DNA of 64,000 bases from Alphaproteobacteria bacterium. Lineage in GTDB: Bacteria > Myxococcota_A > UBA796 > GCA-2862545. The stretch lies in assembly GCA_020632955.1 (NCBI GenBank), contig JACKEO010000005.1:62001-126000 (forward strand). The letters are read 5' to 3'. A program made the translations under genes and the position numbers. A model generated the notes under the pieces. It made no database searches. It was given only the letters and a program-made list of their open reading frames with translations, and was not told the origin of the DNA. Below are positions 8,417 to 19,699 of the stretch, in pieces (within the stretch, counting starts at the first letter, position 1; every line of letters starts with the position of its first letter).

Positions 8417-9969
8417 CCCTTCGGGGTGCAGCCCGGCCGCGGGGTGTCGGCGTCGAGGTGGAGGCAGGCGGCCTCGCGCGCCTGGGCGTAGGCGAGGAAG
8501 GCGGCCCAGGTCTCGCCCACCTTCTCGGAGGTCTTCACCTCCACCACCGGGCGTCCCGGCATGAAGAGCAGGGGCAGCTCGGCCTGCCGCTTGTGCACCA
8601 CCACCGCGTAGTCCTGGTCGTCCACCAGGGCGGAGGCCTCCGGGCCCTCGTAGGTGTGGTCGGCCTCGTCGGCGGCGATGGCGGCCTTCAGGTGCGCGCC
8701 GGTCATCGTCACGCGGTGCAGGCTGGTGATCGCGGGGGACCCGGGGGGCTCCCGCTCCACGGGCACCAGGTCGAAGTAGTCCTGCACGTTCGTGGGGCCG
8801 CCGGGCAGGCCCTGGCGCAGCCAGCCGGTCTGGATCAGGGCGGCGTCGGCCTCGCCCTGCACGCGCGCGACGTGGGCGTAGAGCGCGGCCGTGGCCTCCT
8901 TGGGGAGCACCGTGGAGGTGCAGGCCACGGGGCGCCACAGCTCCGGGGCCCAGCGGGTGAAGATCTCCGCGGCGGCGGCCTCCACGTCGTCGGCCACCTC
9001 GAGGCCGTTGTCGGGCTGGTTGGCGATGGGGACGAAGTCCGCGCCGACGATCTCGCGGGTCTCGAGGTCCACCTCGAGGTCGAGGCGGAGGACGTAGCGG
9101 TTGTTGCTGCCCGCCTGCACCACGTAGGTCTGGTCCACGCGCTGGGGCAGGGCGGTGAACTCGTGGCTGTGGGAGCCCAGGGCCACGTCGATGCCCTGGA
9201 TCTGGCCGGCGATGGCCTTGTCGCCGGAGCCGCCGAGGTGGTTCAGCGAGACCACGACGTCGGCCTCCTCCGACAGGGCGTCCACGAGGGCCTGGGCGCG
9301 GGTGGTGAAGTCGTAGTCGTGCTCCACCACGCCGGGCAGGTAGTGGCAGGGGCCGTCGCTGCCCGGGGTGCAGTGGCCCTTGGTGATCCAGGGCGGGGTG
9401 TTGAGGCTGAAGAGCCCCACCCTGAGGCAGCCGATCTCCAGCACCACCCGGTCCACCGCCTTCCAGGCGTCGGGGTCGCTCCCCACGTAGGTGGCGTTCG
9501 AGGCCAGCACCACGGCGCGGTCGTCCTGGGTGTGGGCCACCGACACCTCCTCGCCGAAGGAGAAGTCGTGGTTGCCGATGGCCCGCACGTCGAACTGCAT
9601 GGCCTGCACGAGCTCGGTGGTGGCGCGCCCCTCCGACAGGTCCTCGATGATCGAGCCCTTCTCGAAGTCGTCGCCCCCGTTGGTCCACAGCGTGTAGGGG
9701 TTCTCGCGCTGCACCTGGCGCATCCAGCCGACGGCGCGAGAGACCACGCTCTCGCCGGGCACCGCCGGGTCGGCGTTGTAGCTGCCGTGCATGTCGTTGA
9801 GGTGCACGAGGCTCAGCGTCTGGGTGGTGGCCGTCGGGTCGCAGGCGGGCCAGCGCGCGCTGGCGGGCGCGGTGTCGGCCGTGTCGCCGGTGCCCGACGT
9901 GGTGTCGGTGCCGTCGGGGTCGGCGGTCGGGGTGCAGGCAGCGAGGACGAGCAGCAGGAGCGGGCGCAT
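8413..9969 (-). CDS. 5'-nucleotidase / UshA-family metallophosphatase lipoprotein
   Basis: A 518-residue lipoprotein (lipobox LAAC, Cys12) with a Thr-Asp-rich linker. It is predicted to hydrolyse extracellular nucleotides or related phosphomonoesters for nucleoside and phosphate salvage. Metallophosphatase motifs are in order: HLNDMHG (D59, H61), NGGDDFEKG (D100), GNHDF (133-137), SLNHLGG (about 240) and GSHSHEF (about 275). The C-terminal half resembles the 5'-nucleotidase substrate-binding domain, but the family's Asn-Gly-Gly region is not obvious, so specificity is open (UDP-sugar, NAD or 2',3'-cyclic nucleotide are all possible). GGAGG lies four bases upstream of the ATG at 9969. Divergent from pckA. 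Confidence 0.88.
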   Translation of the reverse strand: MRPLLLLVLAACTPTADPDGTDTTSGTGDTADTAPASARWPACDPTATTQTLSLVHLNDMHGSYNADPAVPGESVVSRAVGWMRQVQRENPYTLWTNGGDDFEKGSIIEDLSEGRATTELVQAMQFDVRAIGNHDFSFGEEVSVAHTQDDRAVVLASNATYVGSDPDAWKAVDRVVLEIGCLRVGLFSLNTPPWITKGHCTPGSDGPCHYLPGVVEHDYDFTTRAQALVDALSEEADVVVSLNHLGGSGDKAIAGQIQGIDVALGSHSHEFTALPQRVDQTYVVQAGSNNRYVLRLDLEVDLETREIVGADFVPIANQPDNGLEVADDVEAAAAEIFTRWAPELWRPVACTSTVLPKEATAALYAHVARVQGEADAALIQTGWLRQGLPGGPTNVQDYFDLVPVEREPPGSPAITSLHRVTMTGAHLKAAIAADEADHTYEGPEASALVDDQDYAVVVHKRQAELPLLFMPGRPVVEVKTSEKVGETWAAFLAYAQAREAACLHLDADTPRPGCTPKG

Positions 9970-10210
9970 GACGCCTCCGGACGCGTGTTCGCGCCTACAC
10001 CTGCGCAAGCCCCCTCGGAGGCGTCGTCACCGCCACGTCGCGCGATCGTGGCGCGCGGGTCGGTGCGGCCGTCGGAGGAGCAGGTCGTGGACAGCAGGCG
10101 ATCCCGTCTGGTCCGTGTCCGGAGGGGTCCCCGCGTGTCGCGGCGGGGGCCTGCCGGGTTACCACGCGCGACGCTCCATCGGCTGGGGAGCGACTTGGGA
10201 GCACTTGCAC

Positions 10211-11872
10211 ATGGGCGCACCGTCCGAAGCACGCTTTGTCGATGGCCGCCAGCTCGTCACGCCCTGGGGCGTGCGTCCGAGCGGCGTCGTGTACCGGAAC
10301 CTCGACGTGGATGGCTACTACCAGGCTGCGCTGCAGCGTGGTCAGGCCACGGTCATGTCCAACGGCGCCCTGCTGCAAGACACCATGCCCTTCCATGGTC
10401 GCGCGGCGAAGTCCAGCTTCTACGTGAACGATCCGTCGATTCGCATCAAGGGTCGCACCCTCGACGAGCTCATCGCCTGGGGCAACCCCGCCGAGGGCCG
10501 CTGGGACAACCTCCCGATGGAGCCCGAGCGCTACGAGCGCCTGCTCGCCCGGGTGCGCGGCGCGCTGTCCGATGCCCGTGATCTGTACGTGGTCGACGCG
10601 ATCTCCGGGCGCACGCCCGCCTCGCGCCTCCAGGTGCGGGTGATCAGCACGCGTCCGGCCTCGGCCCTGTTCGCGCGCAACATCTTCATCGAGCCCACCG
10701 CCGCCGAGCTGCGCGACTTCGAGCCCGGCTGGGTGATCCTGCACGCGCCCGAGGTGGAGGCGGCGCCCGACGACGGCACGAACAGCGCGGCCTTCATCAT
10801 CAGCCACGTGGGCGACGGCGTCACGATCATCGGCGGCACGGCCTACCACGGGCAGATCAAGAAGAGCATCTTCTGCGTCCAGAACTTCCGGCTGCCGCTC
10901 GAGGGCGTGCTCACCATGCACGCCGGGGCCTCCGAGGGCGACGGCGGGGCCTCCGCGCTCCACGCCGGCCTGTCGGGCACGGGCAAGACCACCCTGTCGA
11001 ACACCGGCTACCCCGTGGCCGACGACCAGATCGTCGTCGAGATCCACGGCCCGGCCGACATGGTGGTGTCGAACATGGAGGGCGGTCAGTACGCCAAGAC
11101 CGAGCACCTCCGCGCCGACAAGGAGCCCGAGACCTTCTACGCCATCGGCTACGGCACCACGGCCGAGAACATCGCCGTCGATGCCGCCGGCAACCCCGAC
11201 TACGACGACGTCTCGGTCTCGAACAACGGCCGCGTGGGCTACCCGCTCGCCTACGTCGACAGCGCGAAGGAGAGCGGCGTCACGGTGGCGCCGCGCAACA
11301 TCACCTTCCTCACCGCCGATGGCTTCGGCGTGCTGCCTCCGGTGGCCCGCCTCACGGTGGAGGGCGGCAAGTACCACTTCGCGGCCGGCTTCACGTCGAA
11401 GATGCCGGGCACCGAGGACGGCGTGGTGGAGCCCAAGCCCACCTTCTCGGCCTTCTTCGGCAAGCCCTTCATGCCGCTCAAGCCCAGCTGGTACATGGAC
11501 CTGCTGGCCGAGCTGGTGCAGGTGCACGGCACGCAGATCTGGCTGGTGAACACCGGCTGGCTCGGGCCGCTCAAGGCGGGGCGCAAGCGCGTCGACATCA
11601 CCGTCAGCAAGGCGATCATCAACGCCGTGCGCGACGAGCGCATCGACCTGTCGCCCGACAACTTCTGGTACCACCCCACCTTCAAGCTCCACGTGCCGAA
11701 GGTGGTGCCCGGCGTGGCCAGCGCCATGCTCGACCCGCGCCACGCCTGGGACGACGAGGTGGCCTACGCGCAGACGGCGAACCGCCTCGCCACCATCTTC
11801 CACGAGAAGATGAGCGCGATGCCCGGCATCCCGCCCGAGGTGCTCGCGGCGGGGCCCCACCCGCAGGCGTGA
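10211..11872 (+). CDS. pckA: Phosphoenolpyruvate carboxykinase (ATP), divergent member
   Basis: A 553-residue enzyme that interconverts oxaloacetate plus ATP with phosphoenolpyruvate, at the gluconeogenesis/TCA junction. Evidence is the P-loop GLSGTGKTTLS (253-263), YHGQIKKS (212-219) matching the YxGE(M/I)KK block, FLTADGFGVLPPV, EGGQYAK, PTFSAFFGKPF and LVNTGW. The usual GDDEH kinase-2 block reads VADDQ (269-273), and MHCSAN before the P-loop reads MHAGAS, so this is a divergent branch. Both metal-ligand-position aspartates remain. GGGAG precedes the ATG by nine bases. Its last bases overlap the amidotransferase start (GTGA), suggesting coupling. Confidence 0.9.
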   Translation: MGAPSEARFVDGRQLVTPWGVRPSGVVYRNLDVDGYYQAALQRGQATVMSNGALLQDTMPFHGRAAKSSFYVNDPSIRIKGRTLDELIAWGNPAEGRWDNLPMEPERYERLLARVRGALSDARDLYVVDAISGRTPASRLQVRVISTRPASALFARNIFIEPTAAELRDFEPGWVILHAPEVEAAPDDGTNSAAFIISHVGDGVTIIGGTAYHGQIKKSIFCVQNFRLPLEGVLTMHAGASEGDGGASALHAGLSGTGKTTLSNTGYPVADDQIVVEIHGPADMVVSNMEGGQYAKTEHLRADKEPETFYAIGYGTTAENIAVDAAGNPDYDDVSVSNNGRVGYPLAYVDSAKESGVTVAPRNITFLTADGFGVLPPVARLTVEGGKYHFAAGFTSKMPGTEDGVVEPKPTFSAFFGKPFMPLKPSWYMDLLAELVQVHGTQIWLVNTGWLGPLKAGRKRVDITVSKAIINAVRDERIDLSPDNFWYHPTFKLHVPKVVPGVASAMLDPRHAWDDEVAYAQTANRLATIFHEKMSAMPGIPPEVLAAGPHPQA

Positions 11873-12576
11873 GTCTCTCCCGCCCGGTCCTCGTGCTCGA
11901 CGCCTACGTCGATCCGGCGGGCGGGGCGGGCAACCTCCTGCGCTGGCTCGACGGGCGGCCCTCCGCCGTGGTGCGCACCGCGCTGGGCCAGGTGCCGTCG
12001 GCCCCGTCGGACTACGCCGCGGCGCTGATCACCGGGTCGGCGGCCTCCTTCGCCGACGGCGTGCCCTGGGGAGGCCCGCTGCTGGCCTTCCTGCGGGCGG
12101 CCGCCGCCGACGGGCTGCCGGTGCTCGGCGTCTGCTTCGGGCACCAGGCCATCGGCGAGGCCTTCGCGGGCCCGGGCGCGGTGCGCAAGGCGCCGCTGCC
12201 CGAGGTGGGCTTCAAGGAGGTCGTGGTCGACGTGCCCGGCGACCCCGTGCTGGGCGCGCTCGGCGCGCGCTTCACCTCCTTCCTGTCCCACGAGGACGAG
12301 GTCGCGCCGGCGCCGCGGGGGCTCGAGGTGCTGGCCCACTCCGCCGCCTGCCCGGTGCAGGCGGTGAAGGTGCCGGGGGCGCCGATCTGGGGCGTGCAGT
12401 GGCACGCCGAGATGGGCCGCGACGAGCAGCTCCACCTGCTCGCCTACCGGGCCGCGAAGCACCCCCAGCTCGCCCTGGACGTGGACGCGGAGGCGGCACG
12501 GGCCACCCAGGCCACCGACGTGGCGCCCGTGCTCTTCGGCGCCTTCCTCGACGTGGTGGCCGCGACGGGCCGGTAG
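11869..12576 (+). CDS. Class I glutamine amidotransferase-like protein
   Basis: A 235-residue cytoplasmic protein of the class I (triad) glutamine amidotransferase superfamily. The nucleophile is Cys89 in GVCFGHQ, and the His-Glu pair is in WHAEM (H179, E181). It is free-standing, without a synthase domain, like the YfeJ/GMP-synthase-like amidotransferases and gamma-glutamyl hydrolases, so the acceptor is unknown. The GTG start overlaps the pckA TGA as GTGA, implying co-translation with PEP carboxykinase. That pairing is not one I associate with a known pathway. It ends three bases from the convergent kinase gene. Confidence 0.85.
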   Translation: MSLSRPVLVLDAYVDPAGGAGNLLRWLDGRPSAVVRTALGQVPSAPSDYAAALITGSAASFADGVPWGGPLLAFLRAAAADGLPVLGVCFGHQAIGEAFAGPGAVRKAPLPEVGFKEVVVDVPGDPVLGALGARFTSFLSHEDEVAPAPRGLEVLAHSAACPVQAVKVPGAPIWGVQWHAEMGRDEQLHLLAYRAAKHPQLALDVDAEAARATQATDVAPVLFGAFLDVVAATGR

Positions 12577-12579
12577 CGG

Positions 12580-15219
<2,640 letters not shown>

Positions 15220-15238
15220 CGTGCGGACGGGGCGGGGC

Positions 15239-16594
15239 TCACTGCGCGCAGGCCCCGTTCGCCGGGTAGGTGACCACCACCTCCACGCCGGGCTCCGGCG
15301 ACGCCGATCCGTGCAGCGTGATGCTGTTCGTGGTGGCGTCGTAGACGTACCCGTCGGTGGCGCTCGGCGGCACCGGCACGCCGCCCACCTCCACGGTCAG
15401 GTCGCCGGGTGCGGTCGACAGCGGATCGTTGGAGAGCGTGAACGTGTCGTCGACGCCGGCGGCCACCTTCGCGAGGTGGTTCAGGAAGGGCCCGAGGTTC
15501 GACGAGCAGAGCTGGCCGTACACCCCGCCCGTCTTGGCGATGGCGGCGTGGTACCGGGGGGCCGGGAGCACGTCGAGGCAGCTGATCAGGCCCAGCAGCG
15601 AGGTGGTCTTGGGGGCCACCACGCCCGAGAAGCTCACCTTGCCCGCATTGCCGTTCTTGAGGCCGCTCAGCCAGTTCACGTAGGCGTTCACGGGCAGGCA
15701 GCCGAAGGACAGGAAGGGAGGGGAGCAGGTGCCGCCGCCCTGGCCCTCGGTCTGCTCGGGCTCGTCGGAGATCGCCACCACCGCGAGGTTCGCGTCGGTG
15801 CGCAGGAAGTCCTTGTTCGGACCCGAGAGCTTCGCTGGCGCGAGCGCGTTCATCGTGGCGCCGAAGCCCGCCTCGCCGCCGCAGCCGCCCTTCTTCGCCT
15901 GGGCGGTGAACTCGGCCCGGGGGTCCACCGTGGCCGGCGTGATCACCGGCCCCTGGAAGTCGGGGCACGACGGATCCGCCGTGATCACGGCGATGTGGTA
16001 GTCGAGCCCGAGGGCCACGAAGGCCGTGATGAAGGTGTCGAACGACCCGGCGAGGTTGTCGATGTCGTCGCTCATCGAGCCCGAGGCGTCGATCGAGAAG
16101 AGCACGTCGACGGCGTCCGCGGCCTCCTGCAGGAAGAGGTCCTCCACACGGGTGGTGTAGGCGCCCTCGCCCACGAGGGGGACCTTGGTGACGGCCTCGT
16201 CGGGATCGTCGCTGGCGATCTCGATCCAGGGCAGGTCGTAGACCAGCTCCTGGTCGGGCGTGAAGGTGAGCGTCAGGTCGATCGTGCCGCCCGGAGCGAG
16301 CACGGCGGGGGCGCCCTCCTGCAGCGTGAAGGCCAGCTTGCCGCCGCCGCGCACCTCGATGGAGGCCACGTCGAGGTCCGACAGGCCCACGTTCTCGATG
16401 CGCACGGCCTGGGGATCCGAGGTGCAGGCGGGCAGCCACGCGCCGAAGTCCAGGCGGGCCGGGGTGACCTCGATGTCGGGCAGCCCCAGTGCGGCGTCGG
16501 TGTCGTCCGGCGCCCCGGCGCCGGGCTTGCTGGTGATGAGGGTCTCGGGCTCGCACGCGGCGCACAGCGCCACGGCCAGGTTCAGCGGACGCAT
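15239..16594 (-). CDS. von Willebrand factor A lipoprotein with ASH/choice-of-anchor-type N-domain
   Basis: A 451-residue lipoprotein (lipobox ALCAAC, Cys14) with a short Asp-Thr linker. Residues about 40-145 form an Ig-like domain with repeated IEVTPARLDFG and IENVGLSDL elements, as in ASH/HYDIN-type domains. A vWA domain follows, with the MIDAS DASGS (169-173). A C-terminal region (about 390-451) resembles a small beta domain. Such proteins bind protein partners through a metal at the MIDAS. GAGG lies five bases before the ATG, and a TAGCGT hexamer at 16634-16629 may be the -10. It is immediately upstream of the kinase-NACHT gene and may be its envelope partner (inference). Confidence 0.85.
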   Translation of the reverse strand: MRPLNLAVALCAACEPETLITSKPGAGAPDDTDAALGLPDIEVTPARLDFGAWLPACTSDPQAVRIENVGLSDLDVASIEVRGGGKLAFTLQEGAPAVLAPGGTIDLTLTFTPDQELVYDLPWIEIASDDPDEAVTKVPLVGEGAYTTRVEDLFLQEAADAVDVLFSIDASGSMSDDIDNLAGSFDTFITAFVALGLDYHIAVITADPSCPDFQGPVITPATVDPRAEFTAQAKKGGCGGEAGFGATMNALAPAKLSGPNKDFLRTDANLAVVAISDEPEQTEGQGGGTCSPPFLSFGCLPVNAYVNWLSGLKNGNAGKVSFSGVVAPKTTSLLGLISCLDVLPAPRYHAAIAKTGGVYGQLCSSNLGPFLNHLAKVAAGVDDTFTLSNDPLSTAPGDLTVEVGGVPVPPSATDGYVYDATTNSITLHGSASPEPGVEVVVTYPANGACAQ

Positions 16595-16690
16595 GGAGAC
16601 CTCGGGCACGGAAGGCAGGCTCGTCCCGACGCTACCATGCGGTCCCGGCGGGCGGTGGGCGCATCCGCCAGGGGAATGTCAGCGCCCCGG

Positions 16691-17950
16691 CTACCGGGGC
16701 TCCGGCGCCATCCAGCCTGCGCCCACGACCTGTTCCACGCTCCACCAGCGCACGCGGAGCAGCTCGATGCGCTCCTCGAGGGTGCGGCGCGTGGCCTCGT
16801 CGGGGGCCTCCGCCAGGGCCGCGTAGGCCTCCTCGATGCCGTCGCCGGTGGCGAGCACCGCGATGTGGGGCGCGGGGTGCACCATCACGCCGGCGTCGTT
16901 GTCGGTCCACAGGGGCACGGCGTGCACGTCGGCGAGCGAGACCCGCTCCACGGGCACGCCGTCGGGACCGGGTCCGTAGCGCTTCCGCACCACCGAGAAG
17001 GCGAGCATCAGGCCGTCGCGGGATCGCCCGCGGTCGTGGGGCTGCAGACCGAAGCGGTAGCCGTAGGCCTGGTTGCTCACGAGGTTGCCCAGGCTGTAGG
17101 CCACCACGCCCACGCGACCGTCGGAGGCCTCCACGGCCTCGAGGGGCTGCACCACGTGGGGGTGGTGCCCGAGGATGACGTCCACGCCACCCTCGATCAG
17201 GGCGTGGGCGTCGGCCACGTCCGCCGGGTCGGGCTCCACGTGGTACTCGCGGCCCCAGTGGATCGAGAGGATGACGGCGTCGGCGCCGTCCGCGCGTGCC
17301 CGCCGCACCTCCGCCAGGGTGGCCTCCAGGTCGAAGGCATCGGCGCAGGTCTCCTCGGGGCCGGCGTTGAGCCGGTCGTTGTAGACCTTGGACGTGCCCA
17401 GCCACGCGAGGCGCAGGCCGTCGACCTCCAGCACGCGGGCCGCACGGGCCGCGGCGCAGGTGGGGCCGGCACCCAGGTGGACGAGCGGCGTGGCGTCGAG
17501 GTGGCGCAGGGTCTCGGCGAGACCGGCGCGTCCCTGGTCGTAGACGTGGTTGTTCGCGTGGCTCACCACGTCCACGCCGCTCGCCACGATCGCGTCGAGC
17601 AGGGCGGTGGGGGCGTCGAAGACGAAGGCCCGCGTGCCGGTGCCCGTCTCGGGTGCCACGGGGGTCTCGAGGTTGAGGAAGGCCAGATCGGCGGCCTGGA
17701 GGCGAGGGGCGAGGGGGGCCAGCAGGCTCGACCAGCCCGCCTGCGGGGCACCGCGCGCCGCGGCGGCCGCGGCGGCGTGGTGCACGTTCGTGTGGGGGAT
17801 GAGATCCCCCGCCGCCACCACCGTCGCGCGGGACACCAGGGCCGGCCCCGGCCACCGCGCCGGCAGGGGGGGCTCCGTGGCCTGCGGGGCCTCGGGCGCC
17901 ACCGGCGGGCGCGGGCCACAGGACAGCAGCAGCAGCAGGAGCGCCTTCAC
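16691..17950 (-). CDS. CapA-family (poly-gamma-glutamate synthesis type) metallophosphatase-like lipoprotein
   Basis: A 419-residue lipoprotein (MKALLLLLLSCG, Cys at about 11). The CapA/YwtB series is present: AAGDLIPHTN, FLNLETPV, SHANNHVYD, SIHWGREYH and GHHPHVVQP, the layout of a calcineurin-like metallophosphatase fold. CapA homologues take part in gamma-polyglutamate capsule export, but many family members stand alone with unknown substrates. None of capB, capC or pgsA is nearby, so capsule synthesis is not supported. The GTG start overlaps the upstream serine hydrolase TGA as GTGA, so the two are coupled. Confidence 0.85.
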   Translation of the reverse strand: MKALLLLLLSCGPRPPVAPEAPQATEPPLPARWPGPALVSRATVVAAGDLIPHTNVHHAAAAAAARGAPQAGWSSLLAPLAPRLQAADLAFLNLETPVAPETGTGTRAFVFDAPTALLDAIVASGVDVVSHANNHVYDQGRAGLAETLRHLDATPLVHLGAGPTCAAARAARVLEVDGLRLAWLGTSKVYNDRLNAGPEETCADAFDLEATLAEVRRARADGADAVILSIHWGREYHVEPDPADVADAHALIEGGVDVILGHHPHVVQPLEAVEASDGRVGVVAYSLGNLVSNQAYGYRFGLQPHDRGRSRDGLMLAFSVVRKRYGPGPDGVPVERVSLADVHAVPLWTDNDAGVMVHPAPHIAVLATGDGIEEAYAALAEAPDEATRRTLEERIELLRVRWWSVEQVVGAGWMAPEPR

Positions 17951-19011
17951 GCCAGCCCCAGGGCTTCGGCCACGGCGTCGTGGACCGCCGGGCGGAGGCG
18001 TCGGATGGCCTCGGTGTTCGCCCGCGTGGGGAAGGTGCGGTTGGTGCAGAGCGCGATGCTCACGCCGGCGTCGAGGTCCACCCACAGGCTGGTGCCGGTG
18101 AAGCCCAGGTGACCGATGGCGCCGAGGGGACCCCGCCCGAGGTGTCGCCCGGCGGCGGAGCCCTCGGCAGCGGGGCGGTCCAGCCCCAGGCCGCGCACCG
18201 GCAGCAGTGCGGGGGCGTCAGGGGCCACCAGCTCGGCGAGCCGGTCGGCGGGCAGCAGGTGCCCGGCGCCGTGCAGGTCCTCCAGGATCCACGCGCCCAG
18301 CTCCGCCAGCGCCGTGGCGGCGCCGAACAGGCCTGCGTGACCGGCCACGCCGCCCAGCGCCCAGGCGTTGTCGTCGTCCACCTCGCCGGGCACCAGCAGC
18401 GGCACCTGCGGGGGCACCGTGTAGCGTCCCTCCTGGCCGGGCGCGGGCTCCCGAGGGCGCCACGCGCCGGTCACCGGGGCGGGGGGCACCTCGCCCGGCA
18501 GCGGGTGGAAGCGCAGGCCGAGGCCGCCCACCAGCGCGGTGGCGATGGCGTCGAGCGAGGCGCCCGCTCCCTCCTCCACGGCCCAGCCGAGCAGCAGGAA
18601 GCCCGCGTCGGAGTAGGCGCGACGATCGGCCGGACCCGGGCGCTCGGCGAGCACGGCCTCGCGCACGGCGTGTGGCGTGCCCGCGAGGAACCACGGCGCC
18701 CAGGGCCGCAGGCCGCTCCTGTGGCCCAGGAGCTCCCTCAGGGTGCGGTCGCCTGCGGCCGCAGGCAGCCAGTCGCCGATCGGCCGGTCGAGGTCCACCC
18801 CGAGCACGTGCCCCACCGCCAGCGTGGTGAAGACCTTGGTGACGCTGGCCAGGTCGAAGGGGGTGTCGTGGTCGACCGGCGGACCGCCGGGCCAGCCCGA
18901 GCCCACGGCGTGCCGCCACGCGGGTCGGCCGGGGATGGCCACGGCCAGCTGGGCCGCCGTCGCCACCCCGGTCGCCACGGCCTCGTCCAGCAGCGCGCGG
19001 ACCCGCTCCAT
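17947..19011 (-). CDS. Serine hydrolase, beta-lactamase class C / S12 family
   Basis: A 354-residue enzyme of the serine beta-lactamase-like family, which includes D-Ala carboxypeptidases and esterases. The active-site motifs are SVTK (S56, K59) within DLASVTKVFTT, YSD in place of YxN (about 131), and HLGFTGTS near 306 in the KTG/HTG position. There is no signal peptide, so it may be cytoplasmic, unlike AmpC. It is translationally coupled to the CapA-like lipoprotein, hinting at cell-envelope amide or ester chemistry. A true beta-lactamase role is not supported by these motifs alone. Confidence 0.85.
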   Translation of the reverse strand: MERVRALLDEAVATGVATAAQLAVAIPGRPAWRHAVGSGWPGGPPVDHDTPFDLASVTKVFTTLAVGHVLGVDLDRPIGDWLPAAAGDRTLRELLGHRSGLRPWAPWFLAGTPHAVREAVLAERPGPADRRAYSDAGFLLLGWAVEEGAGASLDAIATALVGGLGLRFHPLPGEVPPAPVTGAWRPREPAPGQEGRYTVPPQVPLLVPGEVDDDNAWALGGVAGHAGLFGAATALAELGAWILEDLHGAGHLLPADRLAELVAPDAPALLPVRGLGLDRPAAEGSAAGRHLGRGPLGAIGHLGFTGTSLWVDLDAGVSIALCTNRTFPTRANTEAIRRLRPAVHDAVAEALGLA

Positions 19012-19051
19012 GCGGCTGCTCTACCACGCCACGCGCACGACGTGCGCCCGG

Positions 19052-19624
19052 TCAGCCCCGGGTGGGCAGCGCGGCGGTGATGGCCTCCACGAGCTTCGGG
19101 TCGTCGGGCTTCGTGGCCGAGCCGAAGCGCGCCACCACCTCGCCGGCGGGGGAGACGACGAACTTCTCGAAGTTCCACCGGATGTTCTTGTGGCCGCCCA
19201 CCTTCGAGTCCACCAGCCAGGCGTACAGGGGCGTGCGCTTCGGGCCGTTCACGTCGCCCTTCTCGAGCAGCGGGAAGGTGACGCCGTAGTTGAGCTTGCA
19301 GAACGACGCGATCTCCTCGGCGTCGCCGGGCTCCTGGGCGCCGAACTGGTTCGACGGCTGGGCCACGATCACCAGGCCCTGCGCCTCGTGGGCCGCGTAC
19401 AGCGCCTGCAGACCCTCGTACTGGGGGGTGTAGCCGCACTTGCTGGCCACGTTGACGAAGAGCACGGTCTTGCCGACCAGGTCGGCGCCCGCGAGCTTCG
19501 TGCCGTCGAGCTGCGTGAACTCCAGGGCGGCGAGCCCGGTGGCGGCCTGCTCCGCGGCGGGGACGGGATCGGCCGCGAGGGCGAAGCCACCGGCGAGCAG
19601 CAGCGTGACGAGGAGCGTGTGCAT
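19052..19624 (-). CDS. Periplasmic glutathione peroxidase-like (thioredoxin-dependent) peroxidase
   Basis: A 190-residue exported peroxidase: signal peptide to about residue 18 (ALA), then the GPx fold. The catalytic residues are peroxidatic Cys63 in ASKCGYT, Gln93 in PSNQFG and Trp150 in RWNFEKF. Cys109 in SFCKLNYG sits where the resolving cysteine of thioredoxin-dependent GPx enzymes lies. It reduces H2O2 and organic hydroperoxides. Divergent from the M61 peptidase gene, with a TATGCC-like -10 about 25 bases before its ATG. Confidence 0.92.
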   Translation of the reverse strand: MHTLLVTLLLAGGFALAADPVPAAEQAATGLAALEFTQLDGTKLAGADLVGKTVLFVNVASKCGYTPQYEGLQALYAAHEAQGLVIVAQPSNQFGAQEPGDAEEIASFCKLNYGVTFPLLEKGDVNGPKRTPLYAWLVDSKVGGHKNIRWNFEKFVVSPAGEVVARFGSATKPDDPKLVEAITAALPTRG

Positions 19625-19699
19625 GGGATCCTCCGGGGAGCGCGGCATAGCGTGCAGGAACCGGGGCGGGACGTCCGGTGACGCGAGGAGACGGCGCAC

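Noticed and set aside
16691..17950. Capsule (poly-gamma-glutamate) synthesis locus
   Set aside because: No capB, capC or other synthesis gene is present nearby.
17947..19011. Antibiotic-resistance beta-lactamase
   Set aside because: SVTK, YSD and HLG motifs are those of the broad S12 family; the protein lacks a signal peptide and its gene is coupled to a CapA-like gene.
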